A stretch of 64,000 nucleotides of DNA from an uncultured Alcanivorax sp. (GCF_947258575.1 NZ_CAMYIV010000003.1:124001-188000); one strand, 5' to 3'; shown: positions 1-9,335, counted from the first letter of the stretch. The notes: generated by a model from the sequence alone, not told the origin. A program made the numbers and translations.

Positions 1-91
1 CTACGTGGAAAAACGCCTCGAAAACGAGCCGTTTATCGACACCTACGAGCGCATTGGCATGGACCCGTTCAAGGAGCGCATCTATGGGTAA
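1..91 (+). CDS. cysI: Sulfite/nitrite reductase CysI, 3' end only
   Basis: Only the last 29 codons and the TAA stop are inside the window; the gene begins upstream. The tail (YVEKRLENEPFIDTYERIG then MDPFKERIYG) resembles the C-terminus of ferredoxin-type nitrite/sulfite reductases, which reduce sulfite to sulfide in cysteine synthesis. The next gene starts 8 bp before this stop, so the two are translationally coupled. The DUF934 partner, which commonly follows cysI in pseudomonads, supports the call. Too little is visible to check the haem or iron-sulfur ligands. Confidence 0.75.
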   Translation, partial: YVEKRLENEPFIDTYERIGMDPFKERIYG

Positions 92-575
92 GGTAATCAT
101 TGATGGCGCCATCGCGGACAACCAGTGGCAACGACTGGAAAGCGATGCTCTGGAAAGCGGCGTGCCAGCACAAGGCAAAATCATTGTGCCGCTGGCCTAC
201 TGGCAGGAAAACCGCGATACCCTGATCGCCCGTGGCGATGTGGCCGTATGGCTGGCCCCCGGCGAAGAGCCCAAGGACCTGGAAGACGATCTGGACAGCC
301 TGCCTCTGGTAGCAATCCACTTCCCGGCCTTCAAGGATGGTCGCGGCTACTCCTATGCCCGTGAGCTACGTACTCGCTATGGCTTCAAGGGTGAAGTTCG
401 CGCTACCGGTGATGTGCTGCGTGACCAGCTTTTCTATATGACTCGCTGCGGATTCAATGCCTTTGAAGTCCGTGCGGATCGTAATATTGAAGAAGCACTG
501 CAGGGCCTCAAGGATTTCAGCATTACCTACCAGGGCGATGTGAACGACCCCAAACCGATCTACCGCCGGGCCTGA
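84..575 (+). CDS. DUF934 protein, accessory to sulfite reduction
   Basis: A 163-aa protein of the DUF934 family, a small cytoplasmic protein almost always encoded directly after cysI and thought to assist sulfite reduction; no biochemical role is established. The ATG at 84 is preferred because it overlaps the end of cysI by 8 bp and begins MGKVIIDGAI, typical of the family; an upstream in-frame extension lies wholly inside cysI. Conserved family features include the PLAYW segment near residue 45 and the C-terminal FYMTRCGFNAFEVR near 125. No signal peptide or membrane segment. A strong hairpin terminator follows. Confidence 0.85.
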   Translation: MGKVIIDGAIADNQWQRLESDALESGVPAQGKIIVPLAYWQENRDTLIARGDVAVWLAPGEEPKDLEDDLDSLPLVAIHFPAFKDGRGYSYARELRTRYGFKGEVRATGDVLRDQLFYMTRCGFNAFEVRADRNIEEALQGLKDFSITYQGDVNDPKPIYRRA

Positions 576-602
576 ACGACAAGCCCTTCAACGGCAGATC
601 TC

Positions 603-638
603 CGAAAACGCCGCTGGCTACAACCAGCGGCGTTTTCG
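603..638. terminator. Bidirectional intrinsic terminator
   Basis: A perfect 15-bp stem (603-617 with 624-638) with a 6-base loop, flanked by A-rich and T-rich arm bases. It lies between the convergent DUF934 and zntB genes and can serve both strands; the last zntB codons and stop fall in the loop side of the stem. Confidence 0.85.
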
Positions 639-1574
639 CATCCAGATGGCGACGCCAAGGGCAATCACCCCCACGCCGGAACAGAACCACCAGAAAGCAT
701 GCGGATCATCGACGCCCGGCAACCCGCCCACATTGATACCGAACAGACCGGTCAGAAACCCCAGCGGCAGGAACAATGCCGAAATGATCGCCAGCAGATA
801 CATACGATCGTTGATCGCTTCGTTCTGCACCGAAAAGACCTCTTCCTGCAACAAGGTGGCATGCTCCCTTGCTGCATCCAGATCTTCCAGCAGACGTTGC
901 AAACGATCCGTTGCCTCGCGGATCAGCATGGTATCCTCTGCCGCAAACAGCGCTTCATTCTGCAGCTTGATCAATGCTTCACGCTGGGGAGCAAGATACC
1001 GTCGCAGCGTAATCGCTCGCCGGCGTAGCAGGCTCAATTGTGGCGTCAGACTGGATCTGGGGGCTTCTTCCAGCTGCAGCGCACAGCTCTCCACTTCCGA
1101 TTCCAGATTCTCGATCACCTCTTCCATACGCCAGATCAGCTGATCCACCAGTTCGGCCACCAGAGCGCTGATGGATGCCGGACCCTGCTCACTGTCCAGG
1201 GAGCCCTTCACCGCATCAACACTGAGCAAGCTCCGCTTCTGGCTGCTCACCAACCCCCTTGGTCCAACCCACATACGCAGGGCGATCATGTCTTCAGGGC
1301 GTGCACCGGGATTCAGGTTAACGCCGCGCAAATACACCAGTACGCCACCGGCCACTTCCGAGGCACGGGGGCGGGTTTCCGCTGCGGTCAGCGAATCAAT
1401 CACCGCCTGCGGTATCGACTGCCGGCGCAGCCACTGCTCACTTTCTTCGCGTGTATAGTCCAGATGCACCCAGTAAGCGGTCGTTTCCGCCAGAGGCTGC
1501 TCGGCAGCCAATTCAGTTGCGCCACCCCGCCCATTCAGTTGCAATGCAATTTTCAGCCAATTGCTGTCAGTCAT
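618..1574 (-). CDS. zntB: Zinc transporter ZntB (CorA family)
   Basis: A 318-aa CorA-superfamily metal transporter. A long helical cytoplasmic domain, coiled-coil-like between about residues 140 and 250, is followed by two C-terminal membrane helices (about 258-280 and 290-310). The signature GIN motif appears as FGINVGGLPGV just after the first helix; the GINVGG variant is the form seen in ZntB rather than magnesium-type CorA. ZntB mediates zinc transport across the inner membrane. It stands alone, with its own ATG at 1574, and is convergent with the cysI-DUF934 unit. Metal preference is inferred from family resemblance only. Confidence 0.85.
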   Translation of the reverse strand: MTDSNWLKIALQLNGRGGATELAAEQPLAETTAYWVHLDYTREESEQWLRRQSIPQAVIDSLTAAETRPRASEVAGGVLVYLRGVNLNPGARPEDMIALRMWVGPRGLVSSQKRSLLSVDAVKGSLDSEQGPASISALVAELVDQLIWRMEEVIENLESEVESCALQLEEAPRSSLTPQLSLLRRRAITLRRYLAPQREALIKLQNEALFAAEDTMLIREATDRLQRLLEDLDAAREHATLLQEEVFSVQNEAINDRMYLLAIISALFLPLGFLTGLFGINVGGLPGVDDPHAFWWFCSGVGVIALGVAIWMRKRRWL

Positions 1575-1661
1575 TGTGGCTCATGCCCTTGTTGTCCCGC
1601 CTGGATTTCATCGAAATATCGCATGACTATAGAATGCGTGAGTGACTTTCTTCAGACAAAT

Positions 1662-1691
1662 AAAAAAGCGCGGCATAGCCGCGCTTTTTTA
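1662..1691 (-). terminator. Intrinsic terminator after acuI-like gene
   Basis: An inverted repeat of about 12 bp (AAAAAGCGCGGC / GCCGCGCTTTTT) with a short loop and a run of T on either strand. It lies between the acuI-like stop (1714) and the zntB start, so it most likely ends the acuI-like transcript. Confidence 0.8.
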
Positions 1692-1713
1692 TAGAGATTG
1701 AATGCTTCGGGCA

Positions 1714-2703
1714 TCAGGGCAAGCGCACGACCACACGCCCCTGTACGCCACCCTGGAGAATTTTATCTACCCAGGCATTAACACCGTCCAGTTCAACCTC
1801 ATCCGCTTCCAGCAGGGACAGATCCACAGGCATCCACTCGTCCGCAAGCAACTGCCACATCTGCTGTTTGATTTCGCAGGGCAACTCAACACTGTCCACA
1901 CCCAACAGGTTCACACCGCGCAGAATAAAGGGCAATACCGTCATTTCCAGCTTGGGAGATGCCGCCAATCCACAACAGGCGGCACAGCCACCATATTTAA
2001 GGCTCTTCAATGCCGTCGTCAGCATATCACCACCGGCACAATCCACCGCCCCGGCCCATTGCTCCTTGAGCATGGGTTTGCCCGCGTTCTCAAGAAAACT
2101 GTCACGGCTGATCACTTCACTGGCGCCCAGCGACTTGAGCCACGGATGGGATTGCGACTTGCCGCTTACAGCGGTGACAGAAAAGCCCAGCTTGGAGAGA
2201 ATGGTGACGGTGATGCTACCGACTCCACCAGTGGCGCCGGTTACCAACACCGGGCCCTGATCCGGATTAAGACCGGTATCGAGCAGTGACTCTACGCACA
2301 ATGCAGCGGTTAGCCCAGCGGTACCCAGCACCATGGCATCTCGGGGAGCCAGACCATCCGGCAACGGAACCAGCCATTCTGCAGGCACCCGGATGTACTG
2401 ACCGTAGCCACCATCCGTATTCATACCCAGATCATAACCGGTGCAGATCACGGTATCGCCAACACTGAAAGGACCGTCTGTGGTTTCCTCTACCACTCCC
2501 ACCGCATCAATACCTGGCGTATGGGGAAACTGGCGGGTAACACCCTTGTTGCCGCTGGCAGAAAGCGCATCCTTGTAGTTCAGGGATGACCAGTGCACGC
2601 GCACCAATACACCCTCTTCCCCCAGATCGGTCAGCTCACGTTCTTCCAGTGCGGTTTGGTAGCCGTTCTCGGTTTCACGGGTCAACAGGGCTTGGAAACT
2701 CAT
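1714..2703 (-). CDS. acuI: Acrylyl-CoA reductase / YhdH-type quinone oxidoreductase
   Basis: A 329-aa zinc-independent medium-chain dehydrogenase/reductase of the YhdH/YhfP (AcuI) group, which in characterised members reduces acryloyl-CoA with NADPH. The N-terminal GroES-like half (1-120) carries the family motif WSSLNYKDALSASG near residue 40; the Rossmann half carries GATGGVGS near 155 and a basic SGKSQSH loop consistent with NADPH. The chain begins MSFQALLTRETENGY. The start at 2703 has AGGAG 6 bp upstream. The 5' flank holds a pair of inverted 7-bp-period arrays. Other YhdH-type substrates (quinones, alkenals) are possible. Confidence 0.8.
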   Translation of the reverse strand: MSFQALLTRETENGYQTALEERELTDLGEEGVLVRVHWSSLNYKDALSASGNKGVTRQFPHTPGIDAVGVVEETTDGPFSVGDTVICTGYDLGMNTDGGYGQYIRVPAEWLVPLPDGLAPRDAMVLGTAGLTAALCVESLLDTGLNPDQGPVLVTGATGGVGSITVTILSKLGFSVTAVSGKSQSHPWLKSLGASEVISRDSFLENAGKPMLKEQWAGAVDCAGGDMLTTALKSLKYGGCAACCGLAASPKLEMTVLPFILRGVNLLGVDSVELPCEIKQQMWQLLADEWMPVDLSLLEADEVELDGVNAWVDKILQGGVQGRVVVRLP

Positions 2704-2719
2704 GATCGAACTCCTCTAA

Positions 2720-2754
2720 AGCTACGAGCCGCTAGCTGCTAGCTGTGAGACGCG
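2720..2754 (+). repeat. Heptad-period array R1 (AGCTNNN units)
   Basis: Five consecutive 7-bp units: AGCTACG, AGCCGCT, AGCTGCT, AGCTGTG, AGACGCG. The array starts 7 bp upstream of the AGGAG of the acuI-like gene. Its inverted partner is at 2855-2889. Confidence 0.75.
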
Positions 2755-2854
2755 GATAAAGGTCTTCTTAAACAGAAAAACCCTGCCCGCGAAACAATGG
2801 TGTTACAGCCTTGGGCGCGGTGACAATACTCTCTCGAATAGCAGCACGCTTTCC

Positions 2855-2889
2855 CGCGTCTCAAAGCTAGCAGCTCATAGCTCGCAGCT
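2855..2889 (-). repeat. Heptad-period array R2, inverted partner of R1
   Basis: Read on the minus strand, five 7-bp units: AGCTGCG, AGCTATG, AGCTGCT, AGCTTTG, AGACGCG. It ends 3 bp from the sohB stop. With R1 it forms about 35-bp imperfect inverted repeats around a 100-bp core with no gene. Confidence 0.75.
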
Positions 2890-2892
2890 TAT

Positions 2893-3945
2893 TTAATGAA
2901 TCTGTCGCTGGCTACCACGGTGCCAGAATTTTTCTACGGCACGGTGCAGGCTCGTTTCCAGGGAGAACCCCAGCCGTTCGCCCAGCTTACGTTTGGCTTC
3001 CCACTGTACCTGATAGAGTGAATGGGTACCCTGGCGCAGTTGCAACAGTTCGTCACTGGTCATGATCTCGTCAACCAGACCCAATTCCTTGGCCTGGCTG
3101 CCAAACCAGTGCTCGCCAGTGGCGACTTTGTCCAGGTCCAGGCCACGACGATTGTCACGAACAAAGGTTTTGAACAGTTGGTGGGTTTCTTCCAGTTCTT
3201 CCTGGAATTTGGCGCGCCCTTTTTCGGTGTTCTCGCCCAGCATGGTCATGGTGCGTTTGTATTCACCGGCGGTCATCAGCTCCACGTCGATATCGTTCTT
3301 TTTCAGCAGACGATGGAAGTTGGGAATCTGTGCAACCACACCAATGGAGCCAATCACCGCGAAAGGCGCCGCCACAATACGGTCAGCAATGCAGGCCATC
3401 ATGTAACCGCCACTGGCGGCCACTTCGTCCACAGTCACCGTCAACTTGATGCCGCTATTGCGGATACGGCGCAGCTGGGAGGCAGCCAGGCCATAGCTGT
3501 GCACCAAACCACCAGGGCTCTGCAAACGCACCAGCACTTCATCATTCTGGGTAGCCACCTGCAGCACGGCACTGATTTCCCGGCGCAGATGATCCACTGC
3601 GCTGGCCTGCACATCACCATCGAAATCCAGCACGAACAGGCGTGGCTCGACCTTGTCTTCGGTCCCAGCTTTTTTCTTTTGCTTGGCTTCCAGTTTTTCC
3701 TGCTTGCGCTTCGCTTTATGGGCTTTCTTGCGCTGTGCCTCGGGCAGGATTTCCGCCTCCAGAGAGTCCTTGAGGTCATCAAATTCTTCATTGAGGTGGC
3801 GAACTCTCAGTTCTCCGTCCTGGCCCGCCTTGTTACGGCCGCGGGAAGCGGTAGCGGCGATGCCGCCGATCACAAACAAGATTGCTACCACCAGAGTAAC
3901 GACCTTGGCCAGAAACATGCCATATTCGGATAAAAACGCGATCAC
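2893..3945 (-). CDS. sohB: Inner-membrane serine protease SohB (S49 family)
   Basis: A 350-aa signal-peptide-peptidase-like protease of family S49. An N-terminal membrane helix (about 8-30) is followed by a charged, Lys/Glu-rich linker (40-95) and the protease domain. The catalytic serine lies in AASGGYMMACIADRI near residue 180, followed by the family's PFAVIGSIGV; the catalytic lysine is probably in the GEYKRTMTMLGENTEKG segment near 230. Start is GTG at 3945 with a weak AGG upstream. It probably degrades or trims membrane-associated peptides in the periplasm. It is co-directional with the acuI-like gene but separated from it by the inverted heptad cassette. Confidence 0.88.
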   Translation of the reverse strand: MIAFLSEYGMFLAKVVTLVVAILFVIGGIAATASRGRNKAGQDGELRVRHLNEEFDDLKDSLEAEILPEAQRKKAHKAKRKQEKLEAKQKKKAGTEDKVEPRLFVLDFDGDVQASAVDHLRREISAVLQVATQNDEVLVRLQSPGGLVHSYGLAASQLRRIRNSGIKLTVTVDEVAASGGYMMACIADRIVAAPFAVIGSIGVVAQIPNFHRLLKKNDIDVELMTAGEYKRTMTMLGENTEKGRAKFQEELEETHQLFKTFVRDNRRGLDLDKVATGEHWFGSQAKELGLVDEIMTSDELLQLRQGTHSLYQVQWEAKRKLGERLGFSLETSLHRAVEKFWHRGSQRQIH

Positions 3946-4084
3946 TGTTTACCTGCTTGTCCGTAGGATTGGTACCTGCCCGTGGTCGGCAGATGAAAAG
4001 GAGTGAGGGGATTCTACCTAACCGAGCGGCAATGGGGTATGGCGCCCACCACAGTAACACGGTGATGGGCACCTCAAGACGACC

Positions 4085-4732
4085 TCAATCCCAGCCGGAG
4101 ATGGCCTGCTGGGCACTGCCATTCATGGGGCGGGCGACCAGACCGGTAGCACCGGCATTCACCTCAAACAGGGCACCTTCTGCCATTGGCAAATAGGCGG
4201 CACTGCCATAGCTGGCATCCACCAGCAGACTCCAGCCGTCCCGAGCCATCTTCCAGACATCAATACCGACCGGATCACGGTGCAGACTGTAGACAGTGCG
4301 GTCCCGGGATCGCTCATCTTCAAGCGCGTAATAGCGACCGGAGATGCGGTCCAACTGGTAGCCTGGTTGCAGGCCCAGCAGGCTGAAAGGCATTTTCCAT
4401 TTGATAATACGGGCATCCAGCTGCCATTGGTCCCCTTTCAGACGGAAGTCTTCGGTGGTGCCATCGGTGCGGGTGACGGTGGCAATGAAGGATTGGTCAC
4501 CGGACTGACGGAAGCTGACCGTGGCCACGGACACTTCCTGAGCGTATTCACGGTAGCCATAGATATTCAGTGCGAACAGGCTCAGATAGATAGCCAGCCC
4601 TACCATCAGCAGCCCTGCTGTGCCTTTCAGCCATTGCATCAACCATTGCTGGCGCAGCAGCACCCAGGCGCCCAGCAAGACAAAAAGCAGGCTGAAAATA
4701 AAAATCACCAAAGGCGCGAGTGTGTAATTCAT
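4085..4732 (-). CDS. Membrane-anchored protein of unknown function
   Basis: A 215-aa protein with two predicted N-terminal membrane helices (about 5-25 and 36-58) and a soluble remainder of about 155 residues rich in beta-type sequence (VATVSFRQSGDQSFIATVTR). I do not recognise a named family; relatives in pseudomonads are sometimes loosely labelled cation or multidrug efflux proteins, but nothing here looks like a transporter. It begins 12 bp after the nudC stop, so it is probably the last gene of a fimL-nudC-orf operon. The soluble domain most likely lies in the periplasm, though topology is a guess. Confidence 0.7.
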   Translation of the reverse strand: MNYTLAPLVIFIFSLLFVLLGAWVLLRQQWLMQWLKGTAGLLMVGLAIYLSLFALNIYGYREYAQEVSVATVSFRQSGDQSFIATVTRTDGTTEDFRLKGDQWQLDARIIKWKMPFSLLGLQPGYQLDRISGRYYALEDERSRDRTVYSLHRDPVGIDVWKMARDGWSLLVDASYGSAAYLPMAEGALFEVNAGATGLVARPMNGSAQQAISGWD

Positions 4733-4744
4733 TGCTTCTGTCCT

Positions 4745-5551
4745 TTATTGGAAACGCGCTACCCAATGGTCAATCAGGGTTCGGGCGATACTGCCCGGTG
4801 GCGGTATCATGGGCAGCGACCGGTAGTGAAACCAGTCCGCCGCTACTATCTCGTCATCATCAATACAGATATCCCCACCGGCGTAATCTGCGTGGAAGCC
4901 CAGCATCAACGAGTGGGGAAACGGCCATGACTGGCTGGTGAGATATTGAAGATTGGTCACTTCGATGCCACTTTCTTCACGCACTTCACGGGCCAGGGCC
5001 TGCTCCGCCGACTCCCCTGCCTCCATGAAACCCGCCAGACAGGAATACATTCCTTCCGGAAAACGGGTTGAGCGCCCCAGCAGTGCATGCTCGCCGCGGG
5101 TAACCAGAGCAATGATGCAGGGAGTGATTCTCGGGTACTGAAAATAGCCACAGGCCTGACAGGTCATTGCCAGATCCCGATGGTGCGCTTCAGTGGGTGA
5201 GCCACAACGGCTGCAGAAACGATGGTTCTTTTGCCAGCTGAGAAACTGCAAGGCCCGGCTGACCATCGAGAAGCCAGGCTCATCCAGCCCCCCGGAAATC
5301 AATTGCCGCAACGGCACTGGTTGCAAGGAACCATCATCCAGTTCGTGGTTGCTCAGTTCGCAGACGTAACAGGGCTCACCGTTCAACAAGCCCAGGTAAT
5401 GGTAATGCGGGTGCTGGCGAAGCATGTAAGCCGGTAGTACCGGCAACTGCCATCGATCGGCGGCAATCAGGATATTTTGCTCATGGATCACATAGCAACG
5501 GGCGAGTTCAGCGTCCTTGGGTTCGGGGCTGGAGAGATCAATCATGGTCAT
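4745..5551 (-). CDS. nudC: NAD-capped RNA hydrolase / NADH pyrophosphatase NudC
   Basis: A 268-aa Nudix hydrolase that splits NAD(H) and removes NAD caps from RNA. It has a four-cysteine zinc ribbon (CSRCG ... CQACG, about 115-138) and a complete Nudix box GFMEAGESAEQALAREVREE near 175-197, followed by the SQSWPFPHSLMLGF motif that marks the NudC subfamily. The ATG at 5551 shares one base with the fimL stop (TGATG), indicating translational coupling; a TTG one codon upstream and an ATG two codons downstream are alternatives. The fimL-nudC pairing is the same as in P. aeruginosa. Confidence 0.93.
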   Translation of the reverse strand: MTMIDLSSPEPKDAELARCYVIHEQNILIAADRWQLPVLPAYMLRQHPHYHYLGLLNGEPCYVCELSNHELDDGSLQPVPLRQLISGGLDEPGFSMVSRALQFLSWQKNHRFCSRCGSPTEAHHRDLAMTCQACGYFQYPRITPCIIALVTRGEHALLGRSTRFPEGMYSCLAGFMEAGESAEQALAREVREESGIEVTNLQYLTSQSWPFPHSLMLGFHADYAGGDICIDDDEIVAADWFHYRSLPMIPPPGSIARTLIDHWVARFQ

Positions 5552-7230
5552 CAAGCCACTCTGGACACCGGGTAACCCAGCGCTTTCATGCTTTCTTCCG
5601 CCACCTCAAGCACACCGTCACCGATGGGCTTCTGCTCTTCCATGCTTTCCAGGTAGTAATCCACGCCGGTGAGGGCGTCGGCCAGGGTTTCCATATGTTC
5701 CTTGGTGGGAGTCGTAGGAGCCTCGATCAGCTGATGAACGATATATTTGTGACATGACTCAGTTACACCACGGGCCCGCTGCAGCTCCAGGAACATCAAG
5801 CCACCGGCAATGGAGGCAAAGGTTCCGGGCAGGTTGGAAAGGTGCATGGCATCCCAGTTGTTATCCATAAAGGAACTGATAGAGCGCTTGGCCAGAGCCA
5901 ATCCGGCACGGCACTCCCCGACCACGGTCATGCGGGCATCATCCAGCTGGTACAGGGAAATACCACTGTTGTTGCTGCCACGGTGGATGTCGTCTTCAGG
6001 CGCAATGCTGCGCTCCAGATTCGCCGCCACGTTCTCTACCATCAGCAAATCATCCACTAGCGCATGAAATGCCTCGCTTTCCACATTTTGGTCAGCACGC
6101 CACTCGTTTACCTGTGCGGCCCGCTGTTTGATAACCCCGGCCTCATCGTCCTTACCAATCATGGCCAGGGTGCTACCCAGACGATTGAGGCTGGCGGCCA
6201 CGGACTGATAATTCGTGTCGGCCACTCCCTGGGAGGCCATATCCAGGCTTTCTTTCAGCTCACTGATTTCATCTCGCATGGCGCTGGCAACAGAGCGGAT
6301 CACTGAGCCGCTGGCACCGGTCATTAGTGCCAGCTCGCGCTGCAGGATGGCGTCGGACACATCATTGTTCAGAGCAAACGCCTGCTTCACTTCCGCAACC
6401 ACTCCCGTGTCCAGGGAGGACAGGGACACCAGATAGAGACTTTCCTTGATCATCAACAACGGCGCTTCTTCACTGAGCGCCTGATCCCCACCATAGACCA
6501 GCTTTTTCAATTGTCGGTCGTACTGGGACAACAGCGCCTTGCGGGCCGGGGTGATCGCCATGTCATCGGCCACCATGGCCGTGATGACGGCCTGCCCGAT
6601 CCACAGGAAGCGGCTGAGCCCACAGTCACCGGCGGCGCGATCCAGGCGCACCAGGGCCCTCCCCATCAGGCGGAGATTTACCGACGGGTTCAGGTCTCGC
6701 AACACACCCAGCAGGCCGGTCTGATACATGTGACGCAAGCGCCGGGCCAGGGCCGACAACTCTGCGCGTGGCAGCTCACTTTCAGGCGCTGCCGGGTTTC
6801 GGGGCCGGGACAACTCGGCACTGAAAAAATGGCTTTCCTGAATCAGCGCCTTGCCACCGGCACGACGCAGTTCATTAATCCCACCGATCAGCAGGGCCGG
6901 CAGAGTGCGGTTCTTCAGCTGGACATAATCGAAATAGCGGGTGAGCAGCACAATGGCATTGCTCAACGCCTGTACCCGGGCATCGGACTGCTTTTCTCGC
7001 AGCTCCCGGGCGGCAAGTGACATCTCTTCACTCATCAGAGCAGCAGCAGGCAGTTCCACCACCTGGCAGATGCCCCGCAATTGCTGGAAGTCATCGGCAC
7101 AGCGTGCCAGCTCCTCCTGACGGGAGGGATCGTCGGAGAACGCCTCCAGACTGTTTTCCGCTTCCGTCAGGGTGGCGTCAATCGCTTCCTTGAGAAAAGT
7201 CAGGGAGGTGGTATTCGTTATGGCGACCAT
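5551..7230 (-). CDS. fimL: FimL, ChpA-N-terminus-like regulator of twitching and cAMP
   Basis: A 559-aa soluble helical protein matching FimL of pseudomonads in length, start (MVAITNTTSLTFLKEAIDAT) and genomic context (immediately before nudC). FimL resembles the N-terminal part of the chemotaxis kinase ChpA but lacks phosphotransfer histidines; in P. aeruginosa it works with the Pil-Chp system and FimV to control adenylate cyclase, twitching and virulence genes. The ATG at 7230 is chosen because GGAGAG lies 6 bp upstream. FimV, its functional partner, is encoded at 59.3-62.4 kb. Function in this organism is inferred from homology and synteny. Confidence 0.82.
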   Translation of the reverse strand: MVAITNTTSLTFLKEAIDATLTEAENSLEAFSDDPSRQEELARCADDFQQLRGICQVVELPAAALMSEEMSLAARELREKQSDARVQALSNAIVLLTRYFDYVQLKNRTLPALLIGGINELRRAGGKALIQESHFFSAELSRPRNPAAPESELPRAELSALARRLRHMYQTGLLGVLRDLNPSVNLRLMGRALVRLDRAAGDCGLSRFLWIGQAVITAMVADDMAITPARKALLSQYDRQLKKLVYGGDQALSEEAPLLMIKESLYLVSLSSLDTGVVAEVKQAFALNNDVSDAILQRELALMTGASGSVIRSVASAMRDEISELKESLDMASQGVADTNYQSVAASLNRLGSTLAMIGKDDEAGVIKQRAAQVNEWRADQNVESEAFHALVDDLLMVENVAANLERSIAPEDDIHRGSNNSGISLYQLDDARMTVVGECRAGLALAKRSISSFMDNNWDAMHLSNLPGTFASIAGGLMFLELQRARGVTESCHKYIVHQLIEAPTTPTKEHMETLADALTGVDYYLESMEEQKPIGDGVLEVAEESMKALGYPVSRVA

Positions 7231-7745
7231 GGACTCTCCGCAAGCACCCAACTGTTATTATCATCGGTCCGATCCGTAAAGCCGTACAAACCCCCGGATA
7301 CGCCGCAATTCTCATGATAGAAGTGTCGGCAGGCCATCAAAATGCAAGCCGGGCAAACACACCGGGACAGCATTGCTGTCACCTCAAACACGCAGAGCGC
7401 ATGGTTTACTGTATCTACCTTGGCGGCAGCCTGCCGTCCAGGCGGCAAGAAAAGGGCTTTGCTGTCCTTTTAAGCGCCGACCGAGAAAGGCGCATCAACT
7501 TTTGCACGTCATCAAACAATGCGTCAACTTTCATTTGTAAGCAACTGATTTATTGGCCATTTGTTAACCTGGCCACACTCTGACAACGGTGTTTTAAGCA
7601 TCGCCAACCTTAAACCGGTTGCGGGAGTGTCAACCCCTACCATCGTCCGGTCCCGCTACCCGCTATCTGCACTGTACTGGGGCAAGGCAAGGCCGTATGA
7701 TTGCGGCCGCAAAAACCCCGTTCATCCCTCGCGCAGGATTCCGCC
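7231..7745. other. 515-bp intergenic region between fimL and nhaB
   Basis: This divergent spacer must hold promoters for both genes. It contains AT-richer stretches near 7490-7600 and a possible GC-rich inverted segment near 7420-7445. I see no convincing sigma-70 pair, no tRNA or riboswitch, and no ORF with coding character. Confidence 0.5.
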
Positions 7746-9335
7746 ATGTCAGCCACGCCTGGCCGTGCCTTTTTGCACAACTTTCTTGGGCAAGCTCCCG
7801 CCTGGTACAAGTACACCATCATTGCCTTCCTGGCCGTGAACCCGCTGATCCACCTGACTCTGGGTCCGGTCGTCGCTGGGTGGCTGCTGCTGGCCCAGTT
7901 CATCTTTACTCTTGCCATGGCGCTAAAGTGCTATCCGCTCCAGCCGGGTGGCCTGCTCGCCATTGAAGCGGTACTGATCGGGCTAACCTCCGCGGAGACT
8001 GTTCTGCACAAGGTTGAGAGCAATCTGGAGGTGATGCTGCTGCTGATCTTCATGGTGGCGGGGATTTTCTTTCTCAAGGATCTGCTGCTGTTCCTGTTTA
8101 CGCGCATCCTGCTGGGGGTGAAATCCAAGGTACGCCTGAGCTTACTGTTCTGTGTCGCGGCGGCAATTCTCTCTGCGTTTCTGGATGCGCTCACCGTTAC
8201 CGCCGTGGTCATCGCGGTGTGTACCGGCTTCTTCGGCATCTACCACAAGGTGGCCTCCGGCAAGACCTTTCAGCAGAAGCACGATCACGGCGATGACACC
8301 AGCGTTGAAGACCTGCATCGCGAGGACCTGCGCCGCTTCCGCTCCTTCCTGCGTAGCCTGCTCATGCATGCAGCGGTGGGCACTGCCCTGGGCGGGGTCT
8401 GCACGCTAGTGGGCGAGCCTCAGAACCTGCTGATCGCTAACAAGGCGGGCTGGGAATTCGGCGAATTCTTCCTGCGCATGGCGCCGATCACCCTGCCAGT
8501 GCTGGTAATGGGCTTGTTGACCTGCGTATTCCTGGAAATCAGCGGCAGCTTTGGATACGGCGAAGACATTCCGGAAAAGGTCCGTGGCATCATGCGTCAA
8601 TACGCCCTGGAGCAGGACCGCAAGCGGACCATGCAGAACCGGGCCGCCCTGGTAGTACAGGCGCTGACTGCCGTCTGGCTGGTGGTCGGGCTGGCCACCC
8701 ACGCCGCGTCCGTGGGCCTGGTGGGTCTGACGGTGATTATTCTGGCCACCTCTTTTACCGGCATCATCGAGGAACATCGCCTGGGTGCCGCGTTCGAAGA
8801 AGCCTTGCCTTTTACCGCTCTGCTGACAGTATTTTTTGCGGTGGTGGCTGTGATTGCGGACCAGCAACTTTTCGCTCCGATCATTGAATACGTACTGAGC
8901 CTGGAAAAACAGATCCAGGGACCGGCCTTCTATGTGGCCAACGGGGTACTGTCGGCGGTGTCCGATAATGTCTTTGTGGCGACGGTCTATGTGGATGAAG
9001 TCGGGCAGGCGCTACTCAAGGGCGAAATCGACCGGGACACATTCGATTTGCTGGCGGTAGCCATCAACACCGGCACCAATATCCCCTCGGTTGCCACCCC
9101 CAATGGCCAGGCAGCCTTCCTGTTCCTGCTGACCTCGGCGCTGGCACCGCTGGTGCGGTTGTCCTACGGACGCATGGTAGTCATGGCCCTGCCCTATACC
9201 ATCGTCATGTCCATTACCGGCCTGCTCATGTCGATGATGGCATTGGGGCCGGCAACGGAGTATCTCTACGAGAATGGCTGGATCGAACACCACGATGTCA
9301 GTGAGTTCCAGGTATCACCCGAAAAGGGGCACTGA
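7746..9335 (+). CDS. nhaB: Sodium/proton antiporter NhaB
   Basis: A 529-aa polytopic inner-membrane protein with about eleven hydrophobic segments. It matches NhaB through the N-terminal [13 protein letters not shown] segment, [17 protein letters not shown] near 150, [19 protein letters not shown] near 235, the [19 protein letters not shown] segment near 415 and [20 protein letters not shown] near 460. NhaB exports Na+ in exchange for H+. The ATG at 7746 has CAGGA 7 bp upstream; an upstream in-frame extension lacks family similarity. It is followed by a hairpin shared with the convergent dnaQ. Confidence 0.94.
   Translation: MSATPGRAFLHNFLGQAPAWYKYTIIAFLAVNPLIHLTLGPVVAGWLLLAQFIFTLAMALKCYPLQPGGLLAIEAVLIGLTSAETVLHKVESNLEVMLLLIFMVAGIFFLKDLLLFLFTRILLGVKSKVRLSLLFCVAAAILSAFLDALTVTAVVIAVCTGFFGIYHKVASGKTFQQKHDHGDDTSVEDLHREDLRRFRSFLRSLLMHAAVGTALGGVCTLVGEPQNLLIANKAGWEFGEFFLRMAPITLPVLVMGLLTCVFLEISGSFGYGEDIPEKVRGIMRQYALEQDRKRTMQNRAALVVQALTAVWLVVGLATHAASVGLVGLTVIILATSFTGIIEEHRLGAAFEEALPFTALLTVFFAVVAVIADQQLFAPIIEYVLSLEKQIQGPAFYVANGVLSAVSDNVFVATVYVDEVGQALLKGEIDRDTFDLLAVAINTGTNIPSVATPNGQAAFLFLLTSALAPLVRLSYGRMVVMALPYTIVMSITGLLMSMMALGPATEYLYENGWIEHHDVSEFQVSPEKGH

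Noticed and set aside
2720-2889. CRISPR-like repeats
   Set aside because: The units are only 7 bp, contiguous and without spacers; there are no cas genes in the window.
7701-7745. 15-residue N-terminal extension of NhaB
   Set aside because: No ribosome site and no similarity to NhaB N-termini; the ATG at 7746 has CAGGA at good spacing.
7231-7745. Riboswitch or sodium-responsive RNA upstream of nhaB
   Set aside because: No conserved aptamer features or strong long-range pairing could be recognised by eye.
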